Below, in pieces: positions 10,768 to 21,991 of a stretch of 64,000 nucleotides of DNA. Where the stretch lies: positions 372,001 to 436,000 of the forward strand of contig JAGFBZ010000012.1 of NCBI GenBank assembly GCA_018398805.1, given 5' to 3'. The notes under the pieces are model-generated. The model saw only the letters and a program-made list of their open reading frames with translations. It was not told the DNA's origin and did no database searches. Made by a program: the position numbers and the translations under genes. Position 1 is the stretch's first letter, and each line of letters opens with the position of its first letter. The stretch comes from Hirundichthys speculiger. Its lineage: Eukaryota > Chordata > Actinopteri > Beloniformes > Exocoetidae.

Positions 10768-11656
10768 GGGCTTTCACAGCGCGTCATCAGCGCGTCATCC
10801 AACCGGAAGTCGCCATCTTGGAGGCACGCAGCAACGTAAACAAAGCGCACACACTGGAGTAATCCGGATGTCTTCATTGAAAATGGTAAATTATTGCCGT
10901 GTTTTCGGCTGTACCAACCAGACAGGCCGCGAGAGACACTTGGAGTTTTATAGACTTCCAAAGGTTATTAAAAATCAGGGAGAACAATGGCAGAAGTTGT
11001 CAGAGGAAAGGAGGCGCTTATGGTTAGCAAAGCTAAACCAAGACCTGCGTGGCAAAAATCTGGACAACATCCGAATTTGTTCAGCCCATTTTGTGTCAGG
11101 TAAGTTAAGTGAAATGTTGTTAGCTCTTAATTTCACACATGAACAATTATCAAGAAAAAAAGCTCTTAATTTCTAGTCTAATGATAATATCAAGCTACCA
11201 CCTAGCTACACTAGCAACACAGTTCTTAAAATGTAGAGCTACAATGTGCTATATTTCTCATTGTATTCCAGGTGAAAGGTCTGACCTTTATCAAAAGGAT
11301 GACCCAGATTGGGTTCCATCTGTTCGGAATGACGGGTAGAAACCAGGTAGTTTACGATGTCGGGGTATCCAATCGAAGGGAGGCTCGTCATTGCTCCAAG
11401 ACGAGGGAGCTAACTCGTACGGATCGGCACCACCAACAAACTCTAACTTTTCAGAATATCGTTCCCTTTCCCATGGACCAAGTCCTTCTCTGTATGTTTT
11501 TGCATCTGTAACGCCTTTTGAAGAGCTTTTCTGTGGATTTATTCATCCTTTATCCACGGTCGTTTGCATTGATCCAGCGGTGTGTTTACATTCGAGTATC
11601 TCCAAGATGGCCGCCCATCTGGGTCACTGACCAAAATGGGACGTAGGTGAAAACCC
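10768..11656 (+). mobile_element. Miniature P-like element carrying THAP exons, 889 bp
   Basis: The ends are GGGCTTTCAC and, reversed, GGGTTTTCAC. Subterminal CGCCATCTTGGAGG on the left is mirrored by CTCCAAGATGGCC on the right. An exact 8-bp target duplication TCTATAGA flanks the element (10760-10767 and 11657-11664); P elements make 8-bp duplications and their transposases start with a THAP domain, which this copy encodes. The LINE fragment reads continuously on either side, confirming insertion. At 889 bp it has lost the catalytic part. Confidence 0.88.
10883..11339 (+). CDS. THAP-domain protein, two exons (P-element transposase N-terminus)
   Basis: Exon 1 (from ATG 10883, or 10868 for five more residues, to 11099) encodes a C2CH zinc finger. 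It has Cys in YCRVFGC, a basic/aromatic centre (FYRLP, RRRLWLAKL), and the closing CSAHF. A canonical donor GTAAGT lies at 11100 and an acceptor TTGTATTCCAG ends at 11271. Exon 2 continues in frame with GERSDLYQKDDPDWVPS and stops at 11337-11339. That layout (C-x4-C, then C-x2-H, then F-x-S-G and a D-P-D-W box) is the THAP DNA-binding domain, about 90 residues. The finger would bind the element's own ends in an active P element; here no catalytic domain follows. A GTAGAA at the end of exon 2 may be the original donor. The ORF could still give a small DNA-binding protein. Confidence 0.8.
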
Positions 11657-12197
11657 TCTATAGATCTGGTGTTTAGGACCTGTTCTTCTGCAGCCATGAT
11701 CAGAGCCTCTGTGCTGTCTTTTTCTAGTCATTGGGATGTTTTTCTGATGTCAGCCACCGGTTCAGTGATGGTGGTACATCCATGCAGGGGCTTATCCACC
11801 CATGATGACCCCTCAGGTTCCTCCTCCATGCTGGGCTTCAGTTGCCTGAGTCATTCACTCAGCAGGACATCAGTGAGGTCCATCTTCTTGACGTATTCCT
11901 GGACCCCTCCTGGTTCCTTCTGGATAGTAGCTTTTGATGCTCACTAGTCCTCGGCCTCAGGATCCAGGACCAAGGGCGAAACCCTCCATGCACTGTGAGG
12001 AGTTTCCTTGTCTGAACATCGGCAGCTTGCATCTCTTCCAGTGGCCAGGATACTATGCCAGTGGGGTATCTGATTACTGGTAGTTAATAGGTGTTTGTGA
12101 CATGTAAGTGGAAGTAATGCACCTAAATTTCATTTGCCAGTCATGACGAAGCCTTTGTTGCTATATTCAGTAAGTAATCAAACCTTTTTTTGCAACT

Positions 12198-12596
12198 TTT
12201 TACGTCCGCCAAGGAGGTAATGTTTTCACTGCCGTTTATCTGTCTGTCTGTCTATAACTCAAAAAGTTATGGATGGATTTTGATGACATTTTTTAGGAGT
12301 TGTCAGAAATGTAAAAAAGGGAGAACTGATTTAATTTTGGGCGTGATCTGGAAAAAAATCCTGGATTCTGGATTACTTTCAAATTTTTGATAACATTGCG
12401 ATCAATGGGACCAAAGATTTTGTTTCTCAATATCTCCGTTAATTATTGCCCAAAACTCATGAAATTTGACTCAGGGATTAACAATAGGAACCTCTATCAA
12501 ATTTCAAAGGCTGATCCGGATCTGACCCAGAACACGGATTTTATTGCAATCTAAAAATCGCTATATGGGAGAAGTCTCCAACTGCTTTTCTAGTTT
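12198..12596 (+). repeat. CCTCC-hairpin interspersed repeat, copy 1
   Basis: It begins near CCGCCAAGGAGG, has a short TCTG run and AAAAAGTTATGGATGGATTT, and ends TGCTTTTCTAGTT. Related copies are at 31620-32037 and 42337-42995. Family unassigned: a 5' hairpin and a CTAG-T end recall Helitron-like non-autonomous elements, but the 5' TC start is not visible. It encodes nothing. Confidence 0.75.
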
Positions 12597-12639
12597 CAAA
12601 AAGTGACAAATCTTGCGACTTTTTCTGTTGTTATCAGAG

Positions 12640-15584
12640 ACTTTTGGAGACGTTGACGTAAAAGCACGTATCATTAGTCTTAACGAGCAGTGGGTGGTGT
12701 AGTGGACCCCTCGCCCGTCCAAAAGCACTCACAGGTGGCCCATTCCAATGTTCATCCCTCCTGGGATTTACCAAAATATATATAAAAGAAACCATATATG
12801 CGAGTGTCAGAGATAGCTCTGCTTTCTGTACCTCACAGGGAGGCAGACGGAGGGTCACGGCAGTGAACTATCGAGGCGTGTGATCACACACTGCACATGT
12901 GTTAGCCATTCTACCCATCAAAGAGATTGTAATCCACTGAGTCAAGTAGATCTTCATTACAAGTGTCCTTAGAAACCAACTTTTAGTGAAGATAATACCC
13001 CGCTGTGACCCATTTTTATCAGCCAGTCCCATCACATCCAGATGCAATCTAATAAGAACAAATGTAACATAATTTCTCCCCTTTTTCCTCTAATGAGGTT
13101 GCATTCAGGGACATATCTCGTTTAAAGCTCCGAGTTATTTCCTTTTGGTGTCACTGGCCATTGTCCCGTGAGCAGAACTTGATTTTTAGGCCAGGAAATA
13201 CAGAGAAGGTCAACAGCATTAGTGCACATGGTATCTTTAAACCCATCTGCTCTCCAAAACTAAAAAAAAAACATAAGAAAAACTCAACATCTGCGTGCCA
13301 AGGGAAGGACCGATAACTCAAGTCACGGGCTGCTTATAAGACACACTTCCAGAGCTCTGGATTCTGTATGATTGGTGCATATGAAATGAGACGGGGAATT
13401 AAAGCAACGGTACGCTAACTGCCACCATATACAGATCTGCTGCAGTGCATACCTGTCAAATCCGTACAAGTGGAAAGTGCTGCAGGGATAATGACACTAA
13501 AGCTCACGCAGAAATACGCCAACCAGCTTTAACAACCCAGTATTCTGCAGACCGCACTAAGAGGCTTATTAGTTGTAATTCCAGTGTTAGCTAAAACATT
13601 TTGGAGCACATGCAGATTATATAATTAATGCACATGTGGTGATACTCTTTAAATGCTCCTCAACAGTGTCCCTGGTACCAGGGCCGGACAAAGAGGTAAT
13701 TCAGGCCGTTTTTAATGCGACGCATGAACACAAAATACGCATGCTGCATGCAGAACAAATGGGGAAATGTTTGGTTTTAGTGCTATAAACCAAAAAACAT
13801 CACTTTAACGCTCAGCAGCTAAGGCGAACACACTGCAAAAAACGAGAATGCGACACATAAATACAATGGTCCCTCTACGCAAGAGCATAGACGAGCTTAA
13901 ATTCTTACGAGGTTACCAAACGTAGGAGTGATTACACCGTCACACGCTTTATTGAGGTGATAAAAGACTTGACTTACATGACTTACGCTGGATTCATGCA
14001 GGTGCATCATGGACGCTGACGTGTCCTCGTCGCACCAAAAACATCTAATCAAATGTCTTCCTGCTGCTCTGTGCTCTGAATTAGCCCCGCCTCCGTGTGC
14101 GATTTCATTGGCTGGCTCCAGATGTGTAGCCGTAACTGGACTGAAAAGCTGAAAGCCTCCCAACTGTTGATGGAGGCAGCTCTGGATCCCACGATTCAGC
14201 TGATTCAGTCAGCGGGTGACATCACACCATCTATCACCAGTCTATGGAGACGGACGCAGACGACAAATGTGGCGCCTCAGCGTGAATCCACCGCCCAGTG
14301 AGGCCACTTTGGAAAGACATTCACGCATTTGCGTTCAAAAAGCTAGCTAAACTTGGAGAGATTGTTTTAGATTGTTTAAGTTTTCAATCCATGAATCCAG
14401 AGAGAGATGAGCTCTAAAAGTGGAAGATTTTGTCATATTATATTTTTTAATTCCATCTGTATTTACCCCGTCTTGGTAACATGTTTGCTCCATTTTACAC
14501 TTCTGCTCTAATCTCAGATCGCCTTTATTTTGATATCACATTTCCTTAATTACATCTTGTAGTTGCTGAGATATAGTCATCTTAAATTAGTTATACCATT
14601 TCCTAAATTAAGTCTAATCAGGAACCGGTTAAAGCTGCTATTAAATTTCCTCAAACCGGTGTACCTGCAGCAGCGTGGTGCCAGAAATAATTGAAAAACA
14701 ATCATGAATGAAGCACCTTTTCTCTCTCAAAGGAACTAATTTCACAGGCCTGATATTCACAAACACATGCAACAGTCCCCGTGCACTCTCTTCATGCCGC
14801 GGTCGTGATGAATGAGCTGCACTACGAGTGAACAGACACTGGTCTTCGATTACCATCCTGGTCTCATCTTCCTCCTATTTTTTATTAAATTATGCAGTCA
14901 AGAGCTCCTCTCTGTCTTTCTTCTTTCTTTCCCCAGTAATTTGCCAGCGTCTTGCTCAGCGTCTGCAGGGAGCACTACATTAGATTCAATTTCAAGCCCA
15001 TGTCAGGCAAATTTAGGCCACTCACACAGATGCTTCCTGAATGCACAGCAGGACTCTTCATGCCCCTGAGAATCAGAATATTGGATCCATAACTCCGTGC
15101 GTTTCCTCTCCCCGAGGCCTGGTATTGTCTGAGCACCCAGAACCTTTTTGCATCATTTTCATTCTGGGTATCCGTGCAGCAGATTGTCCAGCGTAATTCA
15201 GAATTAATCGTGTGGGTTTTCTGCTCGTAGCGTCATGCCGGGCCCCCATATGGCGCCGAGCACAGTCGAATGGGTCATTCTGTGACGGGCCTGGCGCAGA
15301 TGTGGAGACCACACAGCGTCTGAACCGACTGGATTGGACATTTGCTGCCATTTTCCCAGAAGTTAAACGAGACTGGTTCGTTTAACCAGTCTGGGACTTG
15401 TATTGGACCGGCGGGAACGCTCGGAGCACGTTGTTTCCTCGGGTACGAACGCAAGGCACAGCCGTTCAAAGTCAGAAAAAGTTGGAAAGGATTGGGGTGA
15501 GGGGGTGAGAGTGATTCCTTTTACTCCCCCCCCCCCCCATTTGTCTTTGCAGACACGATGAGCCATTGAACATTCTGTTATATT
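12640..15584. other. No gene seen in about 2.9 kb
   Basis: No recognisable coding exon, RNA gene or named transposon. A 9-bp-stem inverted repeat (AGACTGGTT...AACCAGTCT) lies at 15369-15391 and a poly-C run near 15525-15538. Small ORFs lack known motifs. Confidence 0.35.
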
Positions 15585-16949
15585 GTTATATTCAGGGCTG
15601 GGCAAGTTAACGCGTTATTATCGCATTAACTCGTTAGTTTATTAACGCCGACATTTATTTTATCGCACGTCAACGCATGTTGCTCACATGCTTTTATTTG
15701 GAAAAGTCTGTTACTGGCTGCTGCAGAACCGGAAAACAGAAAACATAAGGAAAAGCTAAAACAGACATGGAGAACGGTAAAAATCTGTGAACTTTACAGT
15801 TCAGGTAGTAACTCAAGTAGCAATATTAAAAATTCTGTCTAAAAAAAAATTCTGGACTGCAATAAAACTTTTACGTCATTCCTCCATGTTCCATCAGATC
15901 TGCTTCATGTGTTCACTGTCCTGCTGTTCTCTAGCTGGTTACTGCAGTGCAGCTCCATCTAGTGGCACAGATGTGTAACGACAACAGAAAGTTATTACCT
16001 CAGAAATTACCTGTTTTAATGTTCTGATTGTGCTGAGCCACAATCATTTTGTTGGTAGACTTTTTTTTAAAATTTTTTATAAAAACAGGATGACATTAAT
16101 GCACTGGCAGTGGCAATAAGCTCTATTTTATTTTACATTTTTGACAAGTGCTGATGTTAAAAGCGTTTGAACAACAAATGTTATGGCACTTTAGTTCATA
16201 TGGCAGCAGAACATTTGGTAACACTTTATTTGATGCCCCCCTCTATAACGCATTATAAGTATAATTATAATGCGTTATAATTGACTTATAGCACTGTATA
16301 ACTATAGTTATAAACCCTCATAAATGATCATAATGTTTTATAACAACAATCATAACACACTATAAAGCATGTTATGACCACTTATAAGGTCAAGTATTAT
16401 AACATATTATAGCTGTTAGAAACTCACTGTCAATGCCCACATAGATAATGCATTATACATACATTTATGGTATGCATATAAACGTGTATAACTATCATTA
16501 TAAACCCTCATAAATGATCATAAGGCTTTATAAGAACAATCATAACACACTATAAAGCATGTTATGACCACTTATAAGGTCAGGTATCATAATATGTTAT
16601 AAGTCTTAGAAACTCACTGTCATTGCCCACATAGATAATGCATTATACATATGCTTATGGTATGTGTATAAATGTGTATAACTATCATTATAAACACTCA
16701 TAAATGATCATAAGGCTTTATAATAATGATCATAACCCACTATAAAGCATGTTTTGACCACTTATAAAGTCAGGTATTATAGTATGTTATAACTGTCAGA
16801 AACTCACTGTCAATGCCCACATAGATAATACATTATACATATGCTTATAAACTTGTATAATTGAAATTATAAAACACTCATGAATTATCATAAAGCTTTA
16901 CAACAATAAGTATAACACATTAAGACATTTTATAACGGCTCATAAGGTC

Positions 16950-17247
16950 CATCCATTATCTATGCCCATTTAATCCTCTGTAGGTTCATGGGGATCTGCT
17001 GGAGTCTATCCCAGCTCTCTTCTGGTGAAAGGCAGGGGTCCACCCTGGACAGGTCACCAGTCCATCTCAGGGCCACACATAGACAACCATTCACACTCAC
17101 AATCACTCCTATGGGTAATCTAGAACCACCAGTTAACCTGACATGCAGGTCTTTGGACTGATGGAGGAAGCTGGAGAACATGGTGGAAACCCACACAAGC
17201 ACAGGGAGAATATGCAAACTCCACAGAAAGGCCTCTGATGAGGATCT
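16950..17247 (-). mobile_element. SINE copy in the left Merlin arm
   Basis: A 298-bp piece of the SINE, lacking the tRNA-like head, is flanked by GGCTCATAAGGTC at 16937-16949 and 17248-17260. The mirrored copy at 22870-23167 has the same length and, reversed, the same duplication. An 85-codon ORF across it is identical in both arms. Confidence 0.9.
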
Positions 17248-17586
17248 GGCTCATAAGGTCAAGTATTGTAACACTTCATGATTGCAGGTCCCCTTTTTGT
17301 TGCAAGGATCAATGGGCTTTACAATTATTACAGTTTTCATAAATTAAAATTACTTATGATGCCTTATAATCACTGGTATAATGCCTTATAATCATTGGTA
17401 TAATGCACTTTACTGTGATTATAAGTTACTCTAAATGGTCATTGGGTGCTTCAAGTAAAGTGATGAAACTTCTCAGGTATAGGCTTATATAACACATTAC
17501 AAACTGGTCATAAGTCACTATAAGTGGTGTGCTTCAAGAAAAAATACACAATCTATTCAAAAACAACACAAAACATTGCAAAATGT

Positions 17587-17592
17587 TTTATT
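17587..17592 (-). promoter_or_regulatory. Poly(A) signal for the transposase
   Basis: AATAAA on the minus strand, about 16 nt beyond the transposase stop codon and within the left arm. The mirror copy in the right arm (22525-22530) could serve the other gene. Confidence 0.6.
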
Positions 17593-17607
17593 AACAATAA
17601 TATTCCT

Positions 17608-20099
17608 TCAAAAACAATTATGTTTGTTATATTTTCTAATGTCATGTATAAGTCGGCCAAGAATGCCTTCTCTATGGTTTCTTCCTAGCCAGTACTCCCA
17701 CTCGATCACCCTTAGGTGTTCTTTCAAGAGCTTTGTGGTGCGGTTCCCTCTGTGGCGCCAGATATCAGCCTTGAAAGTCTGCCATGCTCGCTCTAGATGC
17801 TGGGTGTGGGCTCTTGTGACAGGATCCACAAAGTTTCTCCGGTGGCACACAGTGTAATGGTTATACCCATGCTGAGTCAGAGCCCTGCGATATGCTCGCC
17901 ATTCATCTGAGACAATGCTTGTGCCTCTTCTAACATGCCGCAATATGGTTGGCAAAAGGTCTCGCCTTGATCGCCCTCTCACAATCTTCAAGACTGGCCT
18001 TCTGGTCGTCAGTCCAACCTCCAACATGCCAAACACCCATTTTCTGGTTCGACCCCAGGCTCGCCCAACTCTTCCACGGTTATACTGCAAAAAATGTTAT
18101 TAATAAATAATTACTGAACTTGCAAATGAACAGTAGCCTACTGATTTGTGAAAAACATGCACTGGTTTACTTTTTTGTTTTGTATAGCCAACATCTACTT
18201 CTTTTCTCTCTCTGCTAACTACAGTAAGATATTTAGTTCACGTTTGTTGATGAAGTGATATGCAATTACACATGTAGAAAGAGTCTCCAGCTCCAGACAT
18301 CTAAACCTGCTGTTGGATCTGCAGGATGCTTGATAGATGCATTAATTAGACCTCAGCCACATTTTTCTGGAAATTAAAACAAAGTTGCTTCCTGATATCC
18401 AAACACACATCTCCACTTATCTCTCCAAACTGCTCTGTAAGCTGTACTGCAGCCCAAAGACAGTGGAGCGTGGTTTAATGTGACGGTTGTGGCTAGCAAC
18501 TCCCCCAAAGTCACATTTGTTTGGATGAACTTTTGCAGTGCAGGATGAAGCATGAAACATGTGAAACTGATTACCAGTAGGAGAACAGATGTAATACCTT
18601 GATACTGATTTTTTGACAAATCTTCAACACATAATGAAATAAATAAACAACTAATATAAGGACAGAGAATTACAACTGGGAAATTTATTTTTCATTTCAA
18701 GAGGTCTTTAAATGTAATTGAATCAAGTTCACACCTATTTGTTATGTAAACAACATATTATCATGTAACGAGGAAAAAAATTGTATGCATGTATGGTTTG
18801 CATATAGGACTCACTTTCCTTTTGTGTGAGAACTTGCTCTCATCCAACATCACGAAGTGATGGCGGTCACCAATTTTCATTAGACGTTCATTAGACGTTG
18901 AATCAACCAATCTTCTCTCTCCCGTTTACAAATGGTTCAAAATGCTGCAGCCAGACTTTTAACAGGAACCCGTAAAAGAGACCACATCACCCCCATCCTG
19001 GCTTCTCTCCACTGGCTACCTATTCATTTTAGAATTGTTTTTAAACTGCTCTTATTTGTTTTTAAATCCCTGAATGGACTGGCCCCCACTTACCTCACAG
19101 AACTTTTAACCCCCTACTCTACCTCCAGACCGCTCAGGTCGGCTGACCTGGGGCTCCTAGCAGTGCCACGCTCAAATTTTAAACACAGGGGTGACCGTGC
19201 TTTTACTGTAGTAGCCCCTAGACTCTGGAACAGCATCCCCCCATCTGTAAGATCTGCCCCTTCCATTGTCTCTTTTAAATCCAGGCTCAAAACATACCTC
19301 TTCACACTAGCATTTGCATCCCCCTGACATATTTTAACTTCTCATTTTCTGCTCACCTGTGCCTTGATTTATGCATTTACGTATGTTGCTGTTGCTGTTG
19401 TTGTCCTGTTTTTGTTTGCTTTGAGATACTTGTTTGAGATGTGTGATATTGTGCTTTTTCTAGATTCTTTCTTTCCTTTGTATTTTTGATTTTTATTTTG
19501 TACAGCACTTTGGTCAACGTGAGTTGTTTTTAAATGTGCTCTATAAATAAATTTGACTTGACTTGACTTGACTTGATGCCGAAGTTTGTTTATTGCACAT
19601 CTGCAGACCTTAGGAAAACAAAGCATATTTAGTTAAATTCAAAATGGGCCACATCTAAATATTCAGTTGTCAGATTATTCATAGAGCAACAATGGCATAC
19701 AGATGTATTAAATGTGTTGAATGCACCTGATTTTAATTATTCTATCATTTTCATTCAAGTTTTATGAATTTTACCAAATTCAGTTCATACATTTCTCATG
19801 GATGCGGCCATTTTTGTTAGTGTCCTGCTGCTTGCTGCAATGCCATCCTCCATGAGATCAAGTTGCCTCATTCGCAGCCCTTGTGAAAACCTAAAAAACA
19901 AAACATAAATTCTCACTTACACTTACAAACACACACACACACATTCATTTAAATTGATCAAAAGTAAGGGTAACATTATCATGTTACTAACCTGTAAATA
20001 AATTCCACATATTTCATCAGGGGTACATGTGACCTGTAGAATATGGACCCTTTGCGAACAGACACTGTGCACCCTTTGGAACGGTGGTTCCTGCATTTC
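17608..20099 (-). pseudogene. Merlin (IS1595/ISXO2-like) DDE transposase, multi-exon, broken by a LINE
   Basis: Exons read on the minus strand with consensus splice sites and continuous phase: 20099-19992, 19890-19791, 19608 to about 19578, then about 18890-18815, and 18084-17608. The first has KCRNHRS and SVRKGSIFYRSHVPL, the zinc-ribbon and helix region. The middle exon has the first catalytic Asp in VMLDESKFSHKRK. The last has YNRGR, WVFGMLE, the second Asp in IVSDEWRAYR, and the Glu in HTQHLERAW, ending in WEYWLGRNH. That is the DDE order of the IS1595 superfamily. A LINE fragment (18911-19577) splits the exon holding the first Asp, and an 11-bp tandem duplication (CGTCTAATGAA) sits beside the break. 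The 5' exon with the start codon is not identified. The protein would cut and join the element ends. Confidence 0.82.
18911..19577 (+). mobile_element. 5'-truncated LINE (CR1/L2-type) inserted in the Merlin transposase exon
   Basis: The C-terminal end of a reverse-transcriptase ORF runs to the stop at 19325-19327 and includes MVQNAAARLLTGTRKRDHIT, LHWLPIHFRIVFKLLLFVFK, LAPTYLTELL and LWNSIPPSVR. A 3' UTR follows, ending with AATAAA-like text and a GACTT tail repeat at 19555-19577. Everything upstream of the C-terminal segment is missing. The target duplication is unclear. The clade is judged from motif wording only. Confidence 0.75.
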
Positions 20100-20109
20100 C
20101 TAAAGGGAA

Positions 20110-20990
20110 AAAAAGAAAAGTCTTAGTTGCGGTAATGTTGATGTGAGCTACTAGAAATACAATATAATATATAATATATACAATCCAGATATTGTATTAC
20201 AGATTTAACTTGTTGTTCAAATCAGTTGAAGACACTAAAGGTGAGAGATGATGATAATAATAATAATGATGATAATAATAATATAATACAATGATATTAA
20301 TAATAAATCATCTTAATGCTCTCATGTCTGCTATCTATATTGTTGGCTAAAATACAAGATCTAGCAAATCACAGTCTAAATAGCATATATGAGAGTTTTA
20401 ATTTAATTTGGCCTAAGTCAAATAAGAGTTTTTAGTACAGGTACTCCAAAGGAATAAAATAATAAAAACAATAATAACAATTCATTCCTTATATAAAGTG
20501 ATTTTCAGAAACCCCAAGACACTTTATAGCACATACACCATACAGGATAAAATCACAATCACACATAGATATCTTTGTTTTCAGCATAAATATGCCCATC
20601 AGTCACACCAATATGAATACAGTAAGTAATTAGCTTCCTCAGCTGCTGACAAGCTGTGTGATGAGTCCCTCACTCTGGACGGAAGAGGAGACATGATAAG
20701 ATGCTGGTACATGTCTGTCTAAACAGTTGAGTAGACTGTATTGCATTTAACATTGGAGTCAATAATGGGAGTGTAAATAGGCATATTTGTAATTATGTTG
20801 ATTTTTTGTATGATTATTTCAATTCATTATTATGTACTTTTTGGATTTTACCTGTAAAAGGTGCTATATAAATAAAGATTAGGTACTTACTGTTCAGTTT
20901 ATGAACAGGTATAATAAAATTTAAAAAATTAATTAAAATGAGCTAAAATAATCTACCAAGATACGAAGAACTAAGACAAAATAAAATATG
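20110..20990. other. Interior of the Merlin element, no exon recognised
   Basis: AT-rich sequence with a GATAAT-type simple repeat (about 20245-20300). The missing 5' transposase exon may lie here on the minus strand, but I cannot support a position. Confidence 0.35.
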
Positions 20991-21001
20991 AATAGGTAGA
21001 T

Positions 21002-21004
<3 letters not shown>

Positions 21005-21036
<32 letters not shown>
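21005..21036. repeat. TA microsatellite
   Basis: About 16 TA units immediately left of the Tc1-type fragment. Confidence 0.9.
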
Positions 21037-21040
<4 letters not shown>

Positions 21041-21041
<1 letters not shown>

Positions 21042-21338
21042 TCATGGAAAAAATTATTAGACCACCATTTTTTCTTCACTTTCTTGTTCATTTTAATACC
21101 TGGTACCACTAAACGTCATCATGTGACTAAAACAGACAGAAAAGAAAACACTGAATGCATAAAAGCAGTGTTTTTGGCAGTACAACACCATAGCTATTGA
21201 TGTAAAAACTTAAGTGATTTAGGTTATAATCAAGAAAACCATGGAAAATGGTAAGATATCAGCTCTTGAATAAAATTCTTATGAGCAATCTTTGTGGTTA
21301 TTGTTATGTTTGTCCAAACAAATGTACCTTTAGTTGTG
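21041..21338 (+). mobile_element. Tc1-type non-autonomous fragment
   Basis: It starts CAGTCATGGAAAAAATTATT, the terminus of a common fish Tc1-like family. ACCTGGTACCACTAAA near the left and the roughly inverted TTTGTCCAAACAAATGTACC near the right suggest an internally rearranged copy. No complete right terminus was found, so the end is approximate. Confidence 0.5.
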
Positions 21339-21990
21339 GCCATGGCTTATAGTTTGGGTGCCTTGAAGACTTAGATGAGGGACCCCAATGGTGTGCAGAA
21401 TGTGTGTAAAAAGCAGACTGGAGAAAAAATACTACAGGAGAGACTTACAAGACTTGTTGTTTTCCTATAATGTGTTAACGTTTTTACCAACATAGGTCGC
21501 TGATGAGCTTTCCAAACAGTCTGCATTCAGACCCTATCAGCGCAGTTCACAGAATTTGATGGGATGCCAAACAGTTTAACACATGCACTACAACTATTGG
21601 GGAACTGTGGTGGGGTTGTGTTCTTTAAAACACACGTGAAATCCTATACAGGAAGTGAAATTGGAGTTACAGATTACGTATTGATCAGAAGCTAAAACAT
21701 CACACAGTCGTTTGTAAAACTCGCAGACAGGATTTTAAAATTTTTGAAAATTTTCATGGTGGGGACTGTTTAAACTCTCATTGCGTTGATCCCTAGGTAA
21801 ACAGGCAAATATGATGCTCACATTATGCGACCCATTCACGATACATGTTTTTCTACACACAATAATTGTTAATAGGATATGTGATCAAACTGGTTACAGT
21901 GTACAGCTCTCTAATTGCAGAAGTACATTAACAAAAACATTGTCATTTCATTTTGTATAACCATTTGATGTAATAATGCCATTTCCTTCA
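21339..21990. other. Interior of the Merlin element, upstream of the CCDC106-like exon
   Basis: Upstream exons of the rightward gene would be expected here or farther left, but no splice-framed coding segment is recognisable. It may be intron. Confidence 0.3.
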
Positions 21991-21991
21991 G

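Larger units (their letters stand above)
10425..12075 (-). pseudogene. Non-LTR retrotransposon ORF2 C-terminal fragment (restriction-like endonuclease type)
   Basis: Read on the minus strand from about 12050, the text gives PVIRYPTGIVSWPLEE, then TRKLLTVHGGF, then EALIMAAEEQVLNTRSI. This is the region downstream of the reverse transcriptase in one abundant fish LINE group. After the P-like insertion it continues to ANRPDTVVVD...AVVVDVDIP and EKYQGLKEELEKM (10690-10430). RPD followed about 14 residues later by D fits the catalytic core of the restriction-like endonuclease of R2/NeSL-type elements. Stops and frameshifts are frequent and the reverse transcriptase itself is absent, so it is a dead 5'-truncated copy. 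The clade is uncertain; the endonuclease assignment is an inference from motif spacing. Confidence 0.65.
16217..17612. repeat. Left arm (terminal inverted repeat) of the Merlin element
   Basis: The arm extends to the last codons of the transposase. Its outer half contains three or more tandem copies of a 187-188-bp unit; AACTCACTGTCAATGCCCAC-like text recurs near 16425, 16612 and 16800, and the units are full of TTATAA and CATTATA. The SINE occupies 16950-17247 in minus orientation. The inner edge holds a poly(A) signal for the transposase. Confidence 0.9.

Noticed and set aside
16960..17217. 85-codon ORF identical to one at 22900-23157, at first sight a conserved protein
   Set aside because: It is the SINE body inside both inverted arms; identity reflects arm homogenisation, not protein selection.
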